From Clostridium sp. Ade.TY (GTDB lineage Bacteria; Bacillota; Clostridia; Clostridiales; Clostridiaceae): a stretch of DNA of 54,266 nucleotides. Shown in pieces: positions 42,834 through 51,300 of this stretch. Below the pieces are notes generated by a model that worked only from the letters and a program-made list of their open reading frames with translations, ran no database searches and was not told the origin of the DNA. The position numbers and the translations under genes are program-made. The stretch covers positions 1 to 54,266 of the forward strand of contig NZ_AVSV01000020.1 of the NCBI RefSeq assembly GCF_000498355.1, given 5' to 3'. Each line of letters opens with the position of its first letter. Position 1 is the first letter of the stretch.

Positions 42834-43031
42834 TATAAGTCCCTTCTTTCTGTGAAATTTTATAATATATAAATCCTTATTATATTATAACAAAATAGTT
42901 AGGTATAATTGTATTGAATATAAGAAGGTATTGTTTCAATAAAGTAAAAATTTATTATAATATTGAAAATTATATAAATATGAGGAAAGAGGAGATTTAT
43001 ATCTCCTCTTTAGTGTAGTTAAAAATTATAG

Positions 43032-43343
43032 TTAGGCATGAATAGTTATTGTAGGTAAATTACTTAAATTGTTTGACTCATCACCATCTGGTAGGCTCCT
43101 TAAATATTCTTCACCTTTAGCGGAAACACCAACTCCAACTCCTATGATTTCGCCTCTCTTAGCCATTTCAACTGCAGCGGCTTTATCAATTTGATGTCCG
43201 TTTTGAAGTTCGTAACCTACTATTAAGCCACCATGCTTAACAACTTTAGTAATTTCCTGTGCATCACTTTTAGGTGTTGGAACTACTTTGTTAATATCTT
43301 TTGGTAATCCGCCGATCATATCATCTTTAATAGTATCCTTCAT
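43032..43343 (-). CDS. DUF3892 family protein
   Basis: 103 residues. Conserved core: EITKVVKHGGLIVGYELQNG, IDKAAAVEMAKRGEIIGVGV and YLRSLPDGDESNNLSNLPTI, as in DUF3892. It is soluble, small, of unknown function. TGGAGGTG lies before the ATG. A single gene between DUF2628 and an unknown divergent gene. Confidence 0.88.
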   Translation of the reverse strand: MKDTIKDDMIGGLPKDINKVVPTPKSDAQEITKVVKHGGLIVGYELQNGHQIDKAAAVEMAKRGEIIGVGVGVSAKGEEYLRSLPDGDESNNLSNLPTITIHA

Positions 43344-43494
43344 ATTAATACACCTCCATTTGATACATTAATAGTTTAAGTAAATTAAAAAAAAATATTC
43401 AAAAAAATCCTTAATTATTAGTCTAATATAAATTTAATTTTAATAAATTTATTATAAGACCATCATAAATTTGGTTAAATATTAGGAGGTTAAT

Positions 43495-43917
43495 ATGGAG
43501 TTAGATTTGTATACTTTATACCTTTATAGATATGCAAAAGAATATTTATTTGAAAAAAATGTTGATATTATAAAGATAAAAGAATTCTCAAATTATTCTA
43601 AGGTAAGATTTTTTGATAACTTCATATTTGAAAAGGATATTGCTCATAATGTAATAGAGTTTTATGAGTATTTAAAAAGAAGAAAATGCTTTAAGATTAA
43701 GATGTTGGTTCATAATAAAAAGCACTTAATATTAAAGTTTTGGTGTAGTTTTTCTTTGGAATATTGGTATGGATATAAAGAAGATGATAAAAGTAATATA
43801 ATGAATTTTGAAAAGGTAAAAGAAGATATTTGGGCAAAGAAATATTTAAATATTTCTGATGAGGAAGAAAAGGAATTACGATTAAGATTTAAAATGAATA
43901 ATTATATAAATATATAA
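43495..43917 (+). CDS. Unknown protein, 140 residues
   Basis: A complete frame with a TTAGGAGG site, followed by a terminator. The protein is Lys/Tyr/Phe-rich, probably soluble and alpha/beta, with KVRFFDNFIFEKDIAHNVIEF and a Trp-rich middle (LKFWCSFSLEYWYGY). No signal peptide or known motif is seen and I do not recognise the family. It is divergent from DUF3892 and alone in its transcription unit. Confidence 0.68.
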   Translation: MELDLYTLYLYRYAKEYLFEKNVDIIKIKEFSNYSKVRFFDNFIFEKDIAHNVIEFYEYLKRRKCFKIKMLVHNKKHLILKFWCSFSLEYWYGYKEDDKSNIMNFEKVKEDIWAKKYLNISDEEEKELRLRFKMNNYINI

Positions 43918-43920
43918 ATG

Positions 43921-43972
43921 AATCACAATATACAGTAATTGAATTTTGTATATTGTGATTTATTATTTTTTA
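43921..43972 (+). terminator. Terminator after the unknown gene at 43495
   Basis: AATCACAATATAC and GTATATTGTGATT, perfect 13-bp stem with a 14-nt loop, then TATTATTTTTT. Confidence 0.88.
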
Positions 43973-44078
43973 AAGAGAAATTTAAATTAAGAGTAAGTAT
44001 TTAAAGGCTGATGTTTAGTGAACTTTAAATAATCTTTTTTAGTTGATAAAAATATAATTAAAGAAAAGGTATAAAAGG

Positions 44079-45353
44079 TTACTTAAAAATGTTTAATACT
44101 TTTCCATCACAAGATTTTTTATTATAATTTAGTAATTTAAATATAGTAGTACCTTCATCAATTAAGTTCATATCTTCAATATAATTATTTTCCTTTATAT
44201 TAGGGCCTTTAATCATAAAAATAGTTTTATAATCATTATCTTTTGGAAAATATCCATGAGTTGCAATATCATGTTTACCAAAAGTTTTTTCTATTATATT
44301 TCCTTTATATGAATTTATAAAGTAATAATCATCATTTGCTTCTAACATAAAGGCACAATTTTTATCAGCTCCAAAGTTTAATGCTTCATTAGTCGAAAAT
44401 ATAGATTTTATACAATTATTATTTTCTTTAGAAAAATTGTTTATTAAGTTATATAAAGTTTCTTTTTTTAGGGAAGAATTTTTGTTTATATAAATATAAG
44501 CAGACCCATCACAGTAATTACAGTATGTATCGAAACTTTTTATATTTCCTTTACTATCCAATGAAATAAGGCCATTTTCTAAAAATAATTTATTTAGTTT
44601 TATTACATAGTTTGCGTTTTTAAAACTATGATCTCCAAGAACTATTAAAGTGCTATCATCATAAATATTATTTTCTTTTAAAAAATTTATAACTTGAGAT
44701 AGTCTATTATCTTGTCTTTTTAAAGCTTCTTTAACTTCATTAGAGTTAGTTCCAAATTTATGTTTATGGGCATCAACATCAGTAAGATGAACTAATATAA
44801 AATCAGCTAAATCCTTTTTCAAAACATACATTAAAGATTCAAAAGTAAAATTATCTAAATTAGGTTGTTTTAATCCATCTCTCAAATTCCCAAAAAGCTT
44901 ATTAACTTTTAGTTGAAAAGGTATAGTTCCATTTAGTGCAGAAACTAATATTTGATTTTGCCATGGTCTATTAGCAAATATTTCTGGTAAATTTAAATCT
45001 AATGTTTTTGACTTTGCAGTAACTGGCCAAAGTAATGCACACGTTCTAAAACCTTTTTCTTTTGCAACATCATAAATAGTTTTTGATTTTATATATTTTT
45101 GCTCCCAATACCAATCAGGAGAATTTCTTTTAGGTTGTAATTTTATATTGTTAATAATTCCATGGTTTATAGGTAACATTCCAGTTGAAATTGATGTATG
45201 ACATGGATATGTTAATGAAGGATATACAGATTCAACTTTATCTGAATATGAACTATCCTCAATCAAACCTTTAAAACTATGTAGTGTTTTTATATATTTA
45301 AAGTCATTAGTATCAATTGCATCGAAAGATATAATAATAAATTTTTCTTTCAT
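44079..45353 (-). CDS. Alkaline phosphatase superfamily protein (nucleotide pyrophosphatase/phosphodiesterase type)
   Basis: 424 residues. Metal and catalytic motifs of the NPP group are visible: IIISFDAI with Asp11, the nucleophile region SVYPSLTYPCHTSISTGM (Thr48 in the TYP motif), LTDVDAHKHKFG, VLGDHSF and the final KHDIATHGYFPKD. No signal peptide is seen, so it is probably cytoplasmic. It likely hydrolyses a phosphodiester or phosphate ester; substrates in this group vary from nucleotides to phosphonoacetate and lipid head groups. Its start lies directly behind a terminator-like hairpin whose far arm carries its ribosome binding site. Confidence 0.88.
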   Translation of the reverse strand: MKEKFIIISFDAIDTNDFKYIKTLHSFKGLIEDSSYSDKVESVYPSLTYPCHTSISTGMLPINHGIINNIKLQPKRNSPDWYWEQKYIKSKTIYDVAKEKGFRTCALLWPVTAKSKTLDLNLPEIFANRPWQNQILVSALNGTIPFQLKVNKLFGNLRDGLKQPNLDNFTFESLMYVLKKDLADFILVHLTDVDAHKHKFGTNSNEVKEALKRQDNRLSQVINFLKENNIYDDSTLIVLGDHSFKNANYVIKLNKLFLENGLISLDSKGNIKSFDTYCNYCDGSAYIYINKNSSLKKETLYNLINNFSKENNNCIKSIFSTNEALNFGADKNCAFMLEANDDYYFINSYKGNIIEKTFGKHDIATHGYFPKDNDYKTIFMIKGPNIKENNYIEDMNLIDEGTTIFKLLNYNKKSCDGKVLNIFK

Positions 45354-45412
45354 AAAAAAATCCTCACTTTACTTAGTAAAATATTATAATAATATTTTAC
45401 TAGTAATGTGAG
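45354..45412 (-). terminator. Terminator-like hairpin whose U-tract is the ribosome-binding-site spacer
   Basis: Read on the minus strand, CTCACATTACTAGTAAAATA pairs with TATTTTACTAAGTAAAGTGAG, followed by GATTTTTTTATG. The GAGGA is in the 3' arm and the seven T lead straight to the start codon of the phosphatase gene. It lies after the DUF4097 gene. Confidence 0.75.
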
Positions 45413-45431
45413 AATTTTTATATAAGTTATT

Positions 45432-46403
45432 TTAATGTATGTTTATAACTCCAGATTCAGCTGATTTAATATTTAAAATATTTTTTCCGTTACCAAATTT
45501 TTTGCTATAAGTTTTTTTATCAAAAGTTTCATCATTAAGTGCTATTAGTTCGCCGTTACGAGTCCTTGCATTTAATGAATAATCACTTACATCTCCTCTA
45601 TTGTATACATTTATTATTCCATGATCATTTGAAATATTAGTAGAAGAGCCTAGTTTAGTAAATGAAAAATCAATCTCTCCAGAATAACTTTCTATGGATG
45701 AAGTTCCAAAATATCCAGTACAATAAATTTTGCCATAATCATTTTTGATTTTTGAAGTTTTAAAATTTGAATTTGTACAACTTATATTTCCCATACTATC
45801 TATATTAACATTGTTTGCTGATGTATCAACAAGTTCGATTGATGAATTGCCACCTTTTATATTTAATGTATTTAAAGAAAAGTTAACTATAGATATTTGA
45901 GATGATTCTGTTTTTATAGTTAAATTTTTATTGTAACTTTTAGGAATAGAAAGACTTATTGTATTGTAATCTGGAGATAAATTTAAGTTTGCAGTATTAA
46001 AAGTTAAGGCTCTATCATTTTTATCAAATTTTAAGTCTTTAGAATTAAATTTTTTTATTACACTTTCTTTTCCTGAGATAGAGAATTCTAATAATAATTC
46101 ATTTGAATCATTAGGATATATGTTTATATCAGAATGACTAGATAATATATTTATAGAATTTATATCTTTATTTAAATTAAATTTAGCTTGCTTTGTTGTT
46201 GTAACATTGTTTTCAAACCAAGTTTCTGCATTAAATAATTGAGAATTAAATCCAAAAAATTCGCTAGCTTCTTCTTTATAATTAGATAATTTATAATTGC
46301 TGTTATAAAGTATCGTAATAGAACTTATATATGAAACTATACAAATTATAAGGAGAACTAATAAAGTTATTTTATATTTCTTTTTTATAAGAGGTTTTTT
46401 CAT
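45432..46403 (-). CDS. DUF4097 family beta-helical membrane-anchored protein
   Basis: 323 residues. One N-terminal membrane helix (about 12-32) is followed by a domain of short repeated strands (INILSSHSDINIYPND, LTIKTESSQISIVN, LNIKGGNSSIELVD, VNIDSMGNISCTNS), the DUF4097 beta-solenoid pattern. It is exposed outside the membrane. It starts 1 nt after the DUF1700 gene, with AAGGAGG inside that gene's end, so the pair is coupled. In related loci these genes respond to envelope stress, but the function is unknown. Confidence 0.87.
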   Translation of the reverse strand: MKKPLIKKKYKITLLVLLIICIVSYISSITILYNSNYKLSNYKEEASEFFGFNSQLFNAETWFENNVTTTKQAKFNLNKDINSINILSSHSDINIYPNDSNELLLEFSISGKESVIKKFNSKDLKFDKNDRALTFNTANLNLSPDYNTISLSIPKSYNKNLTIKTESSQISIVNFSLNTLNIKGGNSSIELVDTSANNVNIDSMGNISCTNSNFKTSKIKNDYGKIYCTGYFGTSSIESYSGEIDFSFTKLGSSTNISNDHGIINVYNRGDVSDYSLNARTRNGELIALNDETFDKKTYSKKFGNGKNILNIKSAESGVINIH

Positions 46404-46404
46404 A

Positions 46405-47268
46405 TTATTTAGCCTCCTTACTAAAGATTTTTTTGATTAATTTGATTGTATAAAATAAAGCAAATTTTAATGCATAATAAGTTATCATTACAAAAAGAAT
46501 AGTTAATGAAAGTGATCCTATTATAAACATTATTATTGAAGATGTAGGAAAGTCAGTTATAAAATTTGGTGTATTACTTGCACCTAATATAACAAGTCCC
46601 ATTTTACCTAATAATATAGATATTCCACCAACATTTAAAGCTATTCCTCCAGCAATTACAGCTATAAGCAATCCAATTAATGAAATAAACAATGCAAAAG
46701 AAAAACCTAAAGTAGCTAAAATTATTGGTATACATAATAAACATAAAAAGCAGATTAAAGCTAGTTTAAGTAGTCCACGAGCATTTATTGAAAAGTTTTT
46801 AGAAAATCTTTTTTTAGTACTACTATGATTCAAATCGTTAATTTGAAATGGCTTTTTTTTGCTTTTATTATTAGAATCATTATTTAAATTATCTTTAGAT
46901 TCAAAAGAGTTGTTATTTTCTTTTTTTATATCTTCAGATTTTTCATTAGATTTACTATTAGAATTGATATTAGATAAATCATTAGGGAACTGTTCTGTGT
47001 CATCTATATTTGTAGATGCAGTTTCTTCTGAAGCATTATAATAATCATCATTACTTTTGGTGAATTCATTTTTAGAGTAAAGATTTTTATAATGAATAAT
47101 TAAGTCATATGGATTTCCAAGTTCCTCTATAATTTCTTCTTCGGTTTTTCCATTAGAAAATCCAGTTGTGAAATTTTCTTGATAATCAAAAATAATTTCA
47201 GCAAGCTTTCTATCAGGAAGTTCTTTAAGTCCATCAGCAAGTGTGGATAAAAATTCCGATTTAGTCAA
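46405..47268 (-). CDS. DUF1700 (HAAS domain) membrane protein
   Basis: 287 residues, TTG start behind AGGGGG. The first 70 residues, MTKSEFLSTLADGLKELPDRKLAEIIFDYQENF and the EEIIEELGNP motif, are the HAAS/DUF1700 signature. A long Asn/Ser/Lys-rich linker (about 70-150) leads to four hydrophobic segments at the C-terminus. The linker is unusually long for the family. It forms an operon with DUF4097. The PadR-type regulator that often precedes such genes is absent here. Confidence 0.87.
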   Translation of the reverse strand: MTKSEFLSTLADGLKELPDRKLAEIIFDYQENFTTGFSNGKTEEEIIEELGNPYDLIIHYKNLYSKNEFTKSNDDYYNASEETASTNIDDTEQFPNDLSNINSNSKSNEKSEDIKKENNNSFESKDNLNNDSNNKSKKKPFQINDLNHSSTKKRFSKNFSINARGLLKLALICFLCLLCIPIILATLGFSFALFISLIGLLIAVIAGGIALNVGGISILLGKMGLVILGASNTPNFITDFPTSSIIMFIIGSLSLTILFVMITYYALKFALFYTIKLIKKIFSKEAK

Positions 47269-47294
47269 GTTAATAACCCCCTATTTTAGCAAAA

Positions 47295-47315
47295 CAAAAA
47301 GCTAATAGCTTTTTG
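47295..47315 (-). promoter_or_regulatory. Leader hairpin of the DUF1700-DUF4097 operon
   Basis: CAAAAAGCT-ATT-AGCTTTTTG on the minus strand, a perfect 9-bp stem followed by TTTTGC, 27 nt before the TTG start. It could be a weak attenuator. Confidence 0.4.
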
Positions 47316-47334
47316 TAAAAAAATTCATATTCAT

Positions 47335-47363
47335 AGTATAAGCTTGGCTTAATGACAATGCAA
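47335..47363 (-). promoter_or_regulatory. Promoter of the DUF1700-DUF4097 operon
   Basis: On the minus strand TTGCAT, 17 bp, TATACT. The stretch from 47370 to 47616 shows no gene or other element. Confidence 0.55.
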
Positions 47364-47616
47364 TAATTTCATAAGGATTTAAAGTTTATTTTAAGAGACT
47401 TAAGAATTTAATAAGATTTATTAAGAAATTAAAATAGATAAATTATTTATAATGTTTTGATGAATGTGGTTAATTTAAGAAGAAAATAAAAAGAATTTTA
47501 TAAGTCAAATAGTAAATATATTGTTGATATAATCTAAAAGTTTTATATTTATTAAATGATAAAAATTCTTTTTATTTAAATGAAATGTTTATATATAGAA
47601 ATATTTCATTTTTATA

Positions 47617-47856
47617 TTAGAATTTAAGTTTTGAAATTTGCTTATACATTGATAATTCTTTTTCAGATGACACTTCCTCTAATGATTCATTCCAATCTTT
47701 ATCAAACCTAATTTTAAATATTTCAATATGACTTGGCGAATTAACAGGTGCTAATGCAACATATTCAGTCCCACATAACAATTTCTGCTCTAAAATGGAA
47801 TAATCCATTTTATTATTATTTTCATCTAAAAATGTCATTATGTTTCCAGTATTCAA
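47617..47856 (-). CDS. DUF1292 family protein
   Basis: 79 residues from a TTG at 47856, 8 nt after AAGGAG; a GTG at 47865 would overlap that site. The core MTFLDENNNKMDYSILEQKL, GTEYVALAPVN and IFKIRFDKDW..LEEVSSEKEL matches DUF1292, small proteins that in clostridia are often found near alanyl-tRNA synthetase/RuvX genes. No such neighbours are seen here. Function unknown. Confidence 0.85.
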   Translation of the reverse strand: MNTGNIMTFLDENNNKMDYSILEQKLLCGTEYVALAPVNSPSHIEIFKIRFDKDWNESLEEVSSEKELSMYKQISKLKF

Positions 47857-47971
47857 AAAAATCACTCCTTAAAAGTTATATCACTATATTTTTCTACAAA
47901 AAAATATAATTATTCAAAAAAATAATCAACAGGCTGGAAATGGCTTGTACAAAGGGATATAGCTGAAGTGA

Positions 47972-48211
47972 TGTTGATAATGTGGATAACTTTGTGATTT
48001 GTGTATATAGTATTTAAAAAATTTCCAAAAAAATCATAGTATAAAAATAACACAACATATATTAAAAAATAAAATAAACAATCAATATAATGGGTATTGT
48101 AGAAATAAATATTATTAGTTAGAATTTATTTAAGAAAAATAATTTATATTGGTGAAAAATGTTAACAGTATTCACAATGCTGTGGATAAAATCTGTGGAT
48201 AATGTTGATAA
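47972..48211. promoter_or_regulatory. Cluster of DnaA boxes upstream of sfsA
   Basis: Three perfect boxes TGTGGATAA (reverse of TTATCCACA) at 47981-47989, 48181-48189 and 48194-48202, plus two one-mismatch boxes TGTTGATAA at 47972-47980 and 48203-48211, all in one orientation. Two pairs abut head to tail. No dnaA, dnaN or other origin gene is in the window. It may control sfsA or titrate DnaA. The rest of the 47866-48229 gap is featureless A/T-rich sequence. Confidence 0.75.
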
Positions 48212-48229
48212 GTTTTAAGGAGATATATA

Positions 48230-48922
48230 ATGAATTATAATAAAGAAATAGTTGAGGCTAAGTTTATAGAAAGACCAAATAGATTTAATGCTGTTGTTGA
48301 ACTTAAGGGGGAAGAGATAACAGTACATGTTCCTAATACAGGAAGATGTAAAGAATTGCTTACAGAAGGAGCTACTGTGTTTTTAAGAAAGGAAGACAAT
48401 CCTACACGAAAAACTAAATATGATTTGATTTCAGTTTATAAAGGAAATCAATTAATAAGTATAGATTCACAAATACCAAATAAAGTAGTTTTGGAAGCTT
48501 TACAAGATAAGAAAATAAAAGAATTAATTAAATATAATAATATATTAAAAGAAAAAACTTTTGGGAATAGTAGGTTTGATTTTAAATTATCTGATGATAA
48601 TGGGGAAGAGTATTATTTAGAAGTAAAAGGTGTAACATTAGAAGAAGATGGTCATTCAAAATTTCCAGATGCTCCTACTGAAAGAGGAAGAAAACATTTA
48701 TTAGAACTTATAGAAGTAAAGAAAAGTGGAAGGGGAGCTGGTGTATTATTTTTACTTCAAATGGATAATATGAAAGACTTTGCTCCAAATGATGAAAGAG
48801 ATATAGCTTTTGGTGAAGCATTAAGGGAAGCCAGAGATAATGGTGTAGATATATTTGTGTATGAATGTGAAGTTTTAATAGACTCAATAACATTAACTAA
48901 AAGAATTGATGTTAATTTTTAG
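48230..48922 (+). CDS. sfsA: SfsA family (sugar fermentation stimulation) protein, predicted nuclease fold
   Basis: 230 residues, the usual length. Family blocks: VEAKFIERPNRFNAVVEL, VHVPNTGRCKELL, SRFDFKLSDD, EVKGVTLEEDGHSKFPDAPTERG (an Asp/Glu-Val-Lys nuclease-like core) and VLFLLQMDNMKDFAPN. The N-terminal OB-like and C-terminal PD-(D/E)XK-like arrangement suggests nucleic-acid binding; the true role is not settled. AAGGAG precedes the ATG, and the cluster of DnaA boxes reaches to within 18 nt of the start. Confidence 0.93.
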   Translation: MNYNKEIVEAKFIERPNRFNAVVELKGEEITVHVPNTGRCKELLTEGATVFLRKEDNPTRKTKYDLISVYKGNQLISIDSQIPNKVVLEALQDKKIKELIKYNNILKEKTFGNSRFDFKLSDDNGEEYYLEVKGVTLEEDGHSKFPDAPTERGRKHLLELIEVKKSGRGAGVLFLLQMDNMKDFAPNDERDIAFGEALREARDNGVDIFVYECEVLIDSITLTKRIDVNF

Positions 48923-48995
48923 AAAATTTACTTCTAAAACATAATATTGTATTTTATAATTAAATTAATAAATATAAAGTAAAAGGGAGTTATAT

Positions 48996-49493
48996 ATGAA
49001 GTATAAGTTTTGTCCAAAGTGTGGTAAAGAGTTAGAGATGGTTAAGTCTTGGGATGAAGGATATGTACCTTATTGCCCTGTAGATGATACGTTATATTTT
49101 GATACTCCAAAACCTTGTATAGTAGTAGGAGTAATTAGAGAGAATGAAATTCTTTTATTAAAGCAAAGTTATATATATAAAAATTCAAAAGTATTGATAT
49201 CTGGATATGTAGGTCAAAATGAATGTGCAGAAGATACAGTTTATAGAGAGGTTCTCGAAGAAGCAGGTGTAGAAGTTAAAAATATAAAGTATTTAGGAAC
49301 TGATTTTGTTGAAGATAAAGATTTGTTTATGATAACATTTATGGCTGATTATAAAAGTGGAAATATAAAAAAGTCAGATGAAGTTGAAGGAATTGAATGG
49401 ATTAACATAAATGAAGCTATATCTCAAATGGAAGAAGATAAGATAGGTAAGAGAGTAGTTAATAAAATATTAGAAAATATGAAAGAAAAATAA
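48996..49493 (+). CDS. NUDIX hydrolase with N-terminal zinc ribbon
   Basis: 165 residues. A zinc ribbon (CPKCG at 6-10 and CPVDD near 27) is followed by a NUDIX domain with a complete box: the first Gly of GYVGQNEC, seven residues after its Glu, then REVLEEAGV. The layout is that of small NudC-like NADH/NAD-cap pyrophosphatases, although it is shorter than NudC (about 257-310 residues). It should cleave a nucleoside diphosphate linked to another moiety. AAAGGGAG lies upstream; a terminator follows. Confidence 0.9.
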   Translation: MKYKFCPKCGKELEMVKSWDEGYVPYCPVDDTLYFDTPKPCIVVGVIRENEILLLKQSYIYKNSKVLISGYVGQNECAEDTVYREVLEEAGVEVKNIKYLGTDFVEDKDLFMITFMADYKSGNIKKSDEVEGIEWININEAISQMEEDKIGKRVVNKILENMKEK

Positions 49494-49496
49494 TTA

Positions 49497-49532
49497 AAAT
49501 CAACATAACTATATAGTTATGTTGATTTTTTT
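49497..49532. terminator. Bidirectional terminator between convergent genes
   Basis: AAATCAACATAACTAT and ATAGTTATGTTGATTT form an almost loopless stem followed by TTTT. Confidence 0.92.
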
Positions 49533-49878
49533 AATGGGTTTCTACTCGTTCAACTTCTATTGTTAATATGTTATTTTCGTAGGAAACTTTTGATTTATCA
49601 ACCATCATGCCAACTAAAGATAATTCAGAATCAAATTCGCTATCTCCTCCTAAGTGCCAATAATATTGTTCCACTTCATGTTGACGAGGAATATTAAGAG
49701 TTTGCTCTAAATTACTTAATGTTTCATTAGATAAATTATCAATTTTTGATTTTATTAAAATTACAGAAGTATTTCCTATAGTTTTTACATTTACATTTAT
49801 ATCAGTAGTATTGAAGTGATAACAAAATGACATAATTTCATTAATTATCTTAAGTTTTTTTTCAACTTTAAACTTCAT
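49531..49878 (-). CDS. Unknown protein linked to the DUF1576 gene
   Basis: 115 residues with AAAGGAGG before the ATG, overlapping the end of the DUF1576 gene by 11 nt. The KIINEIMSFCYHFNTTDINVNVKTIGN segment and beta strands suggest an alpha/beta fold; KLKIINEIMSF..NT followed by strand patterns resembles a fragment of a GHKL-like or other regulatory domain, but without a nucleotide motif. I do not recognise it. Coupling with DUF1576 suggests a shared role. Confidence 0.72.
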   Translation of the reverse strand: MKFKVEKKLKIINEIMSFCYHFNTTDINVNVKTIGNTSVILIKSKIDNLSNETLSNLEQTLNIPRQHEVEQYYWHLGGDSEFDSELSLVGMMVDKSKVSYENNILTIEVERVETH

Positions 49879-51121
49879 TTGTACGGACCTCCTTTTTGAA
49901 TGTTGTTATAATTGGTATTAAAATCATTGCTACAAATCCACCTGCAAGGCCATTATTATACAGGTTTAAACCTCCATGTAAATATCCAACATTTGTTACT
50001 AATGCAACATGAAGTATACCAGCTAGTATACCATATTGCCATCCAAATTTCCCCGATATTGGAGCAAGACAAGTACTAAAAAGTATTGCTAGTTGAATTC
50101 CAGGATCAGATACATTATATATGCTTATGATAGCTCCAAGTGTTGCACCAAACATTACTGGTACTATGTTTTTTATATGTTTCCCAAAACATCCAAAACC
50201 TATTATAGTAAATAATCCTCCAAGGGTTGGACCATTTAAATTACCACCAAATAATAGTAAGTATAGGCTTGAAAATAGTCCTATTATTCCCATATTAATA
50301 TAAGATGTTTCGCCAAATAAAATATAAAAGTCAGAAACAAGTTTACCTGAAAAGCTAGTTATTTTCTTTAAATTATCCTTATTATTTTTCCCAAAGTAAA
50401 TTCCTACACAAATTAAATAAATAGATATTATAAACATAAATATAAATAAAAAAGTATTGTTTCCTGTACTCCATATTAATTGAGTCTTAAAGTCTATGCC
50501 AAATATTCTAAATAATGACATAATAAGAGTTGCAAGTAATCCACACGCGAATCCTATATTATAAAGATTATATCCACCATGAGATGAAATACAATGAGTT
50601 GCTATAGGAGTTAAAATAAATCCAGTAAATATTCCGATTAGTGCACCTATAATTACACCTAAGAATACGTTATCAGAAAAGAAACTAAGTTGTGTAACAG
50701 TTGGTGCAAGTGTTGTTGATAATAACATAACTAAAGAATAATTCATTAAAGGTTGTTTTTGATATTTAGAAAATAGATAAACGCCAAACATAACAGGCCA
50801 TATGTTAATTATATTTTTCCCAAAGAAAGAAAATCCAGTCATAAGCCATAATGCCATTATAGTTGAACCATTAGGTTTTATTTTTAAAGCAACTAATATA
50901 AAAATACTTATAAGACTTGTTAATGCTGCATTAATTAATGTAGCACCAATTCCAGCAATTTGAATATAATCAGTTATTAGTATATCAGGAGTTAGAATTA
51001 TGTTTTTAAGACCATTAAATATTTCAGTTGGAGAATTAATAAAAAAAGCTGTAATTATAAAAAATAGATATATAGAAATTAAAATTCTATACGGGAGAAA
51101 AAATTTTTTTGCCTGAAGCAT
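49868..51121 (-). CDS. DUF1576 family membrane protein
   Basis: 417 residues from the ATG at 51121 (AAAGGTGGTG upstream); an ATG at 51163 adds 14 residues without a site. There are about ten or more membrane segments arranged as two similar halves: GFSFFGKNIINIWPVMFGVYL near 110 and GFGCFGKHIKNIVPVMFGATL near 325, each followed by a LAPT/LAPIS motif. Two inverted-like halves are typical of transporters; the family has no known substrate. The protein encoded next overlaps and is probably part of the same system. Confidence 0.87.
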   Translation of the reverse strand: MLQAKKFFLPYRILISIYLFFIITAFFINSPTEIFNGLKNIILTPDILITDYIQIAGIGATLINAALTSLISIFILVALKIKPNGSTIMALWLMTGFSFFGKNIINIWPVMFGVYLFSKYQKQPLMNYSLVMLLSTTLAPTVTQLSFFSDNVFLGVIIGALIGIFTGFILTPIATHCISSHGGYNLYNIGFACGLLATLIMSLFRIFGIDFKTQLIWSTGNNTFLFIFMFIISIYLICVGIYFGKNNKDNLKKITSFSGKLVSDFYILFGETSYINMGIIGLFSSLYLLLFGGNLNGPTLGGLFTIIGFGCFGKHIKNIVPVMFGATLGAIISIYNVSDPGIQLAILFSTCLAPISGKFGWQYGILAGILHVALVTNVGYLHGGLNLYNNGLAGGFVAMILIPIITTFKKEVRTNEV

Positions 51122-51300
51122 AAGCACACCACCTTTAAAGAAAATAGTATTATTTGTAAACATTATATTATAAAAAATGCATACTTATCTATAAAATAAA
51201 GAAATATTTTATTTAAATACAAAATAAATATTTTATTTAATATAAGTTGGATATATAATAAGTTGTAAAGCTAAGCAATGTAATTTTTGGAGGGATGAAA

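Noticed and set aside
43440..43453. TAATAAATTTATTA palindrome as an operator
   Set aside because: Such A/T-only palindromes are expected often in this base composition and nothing else marks the site.
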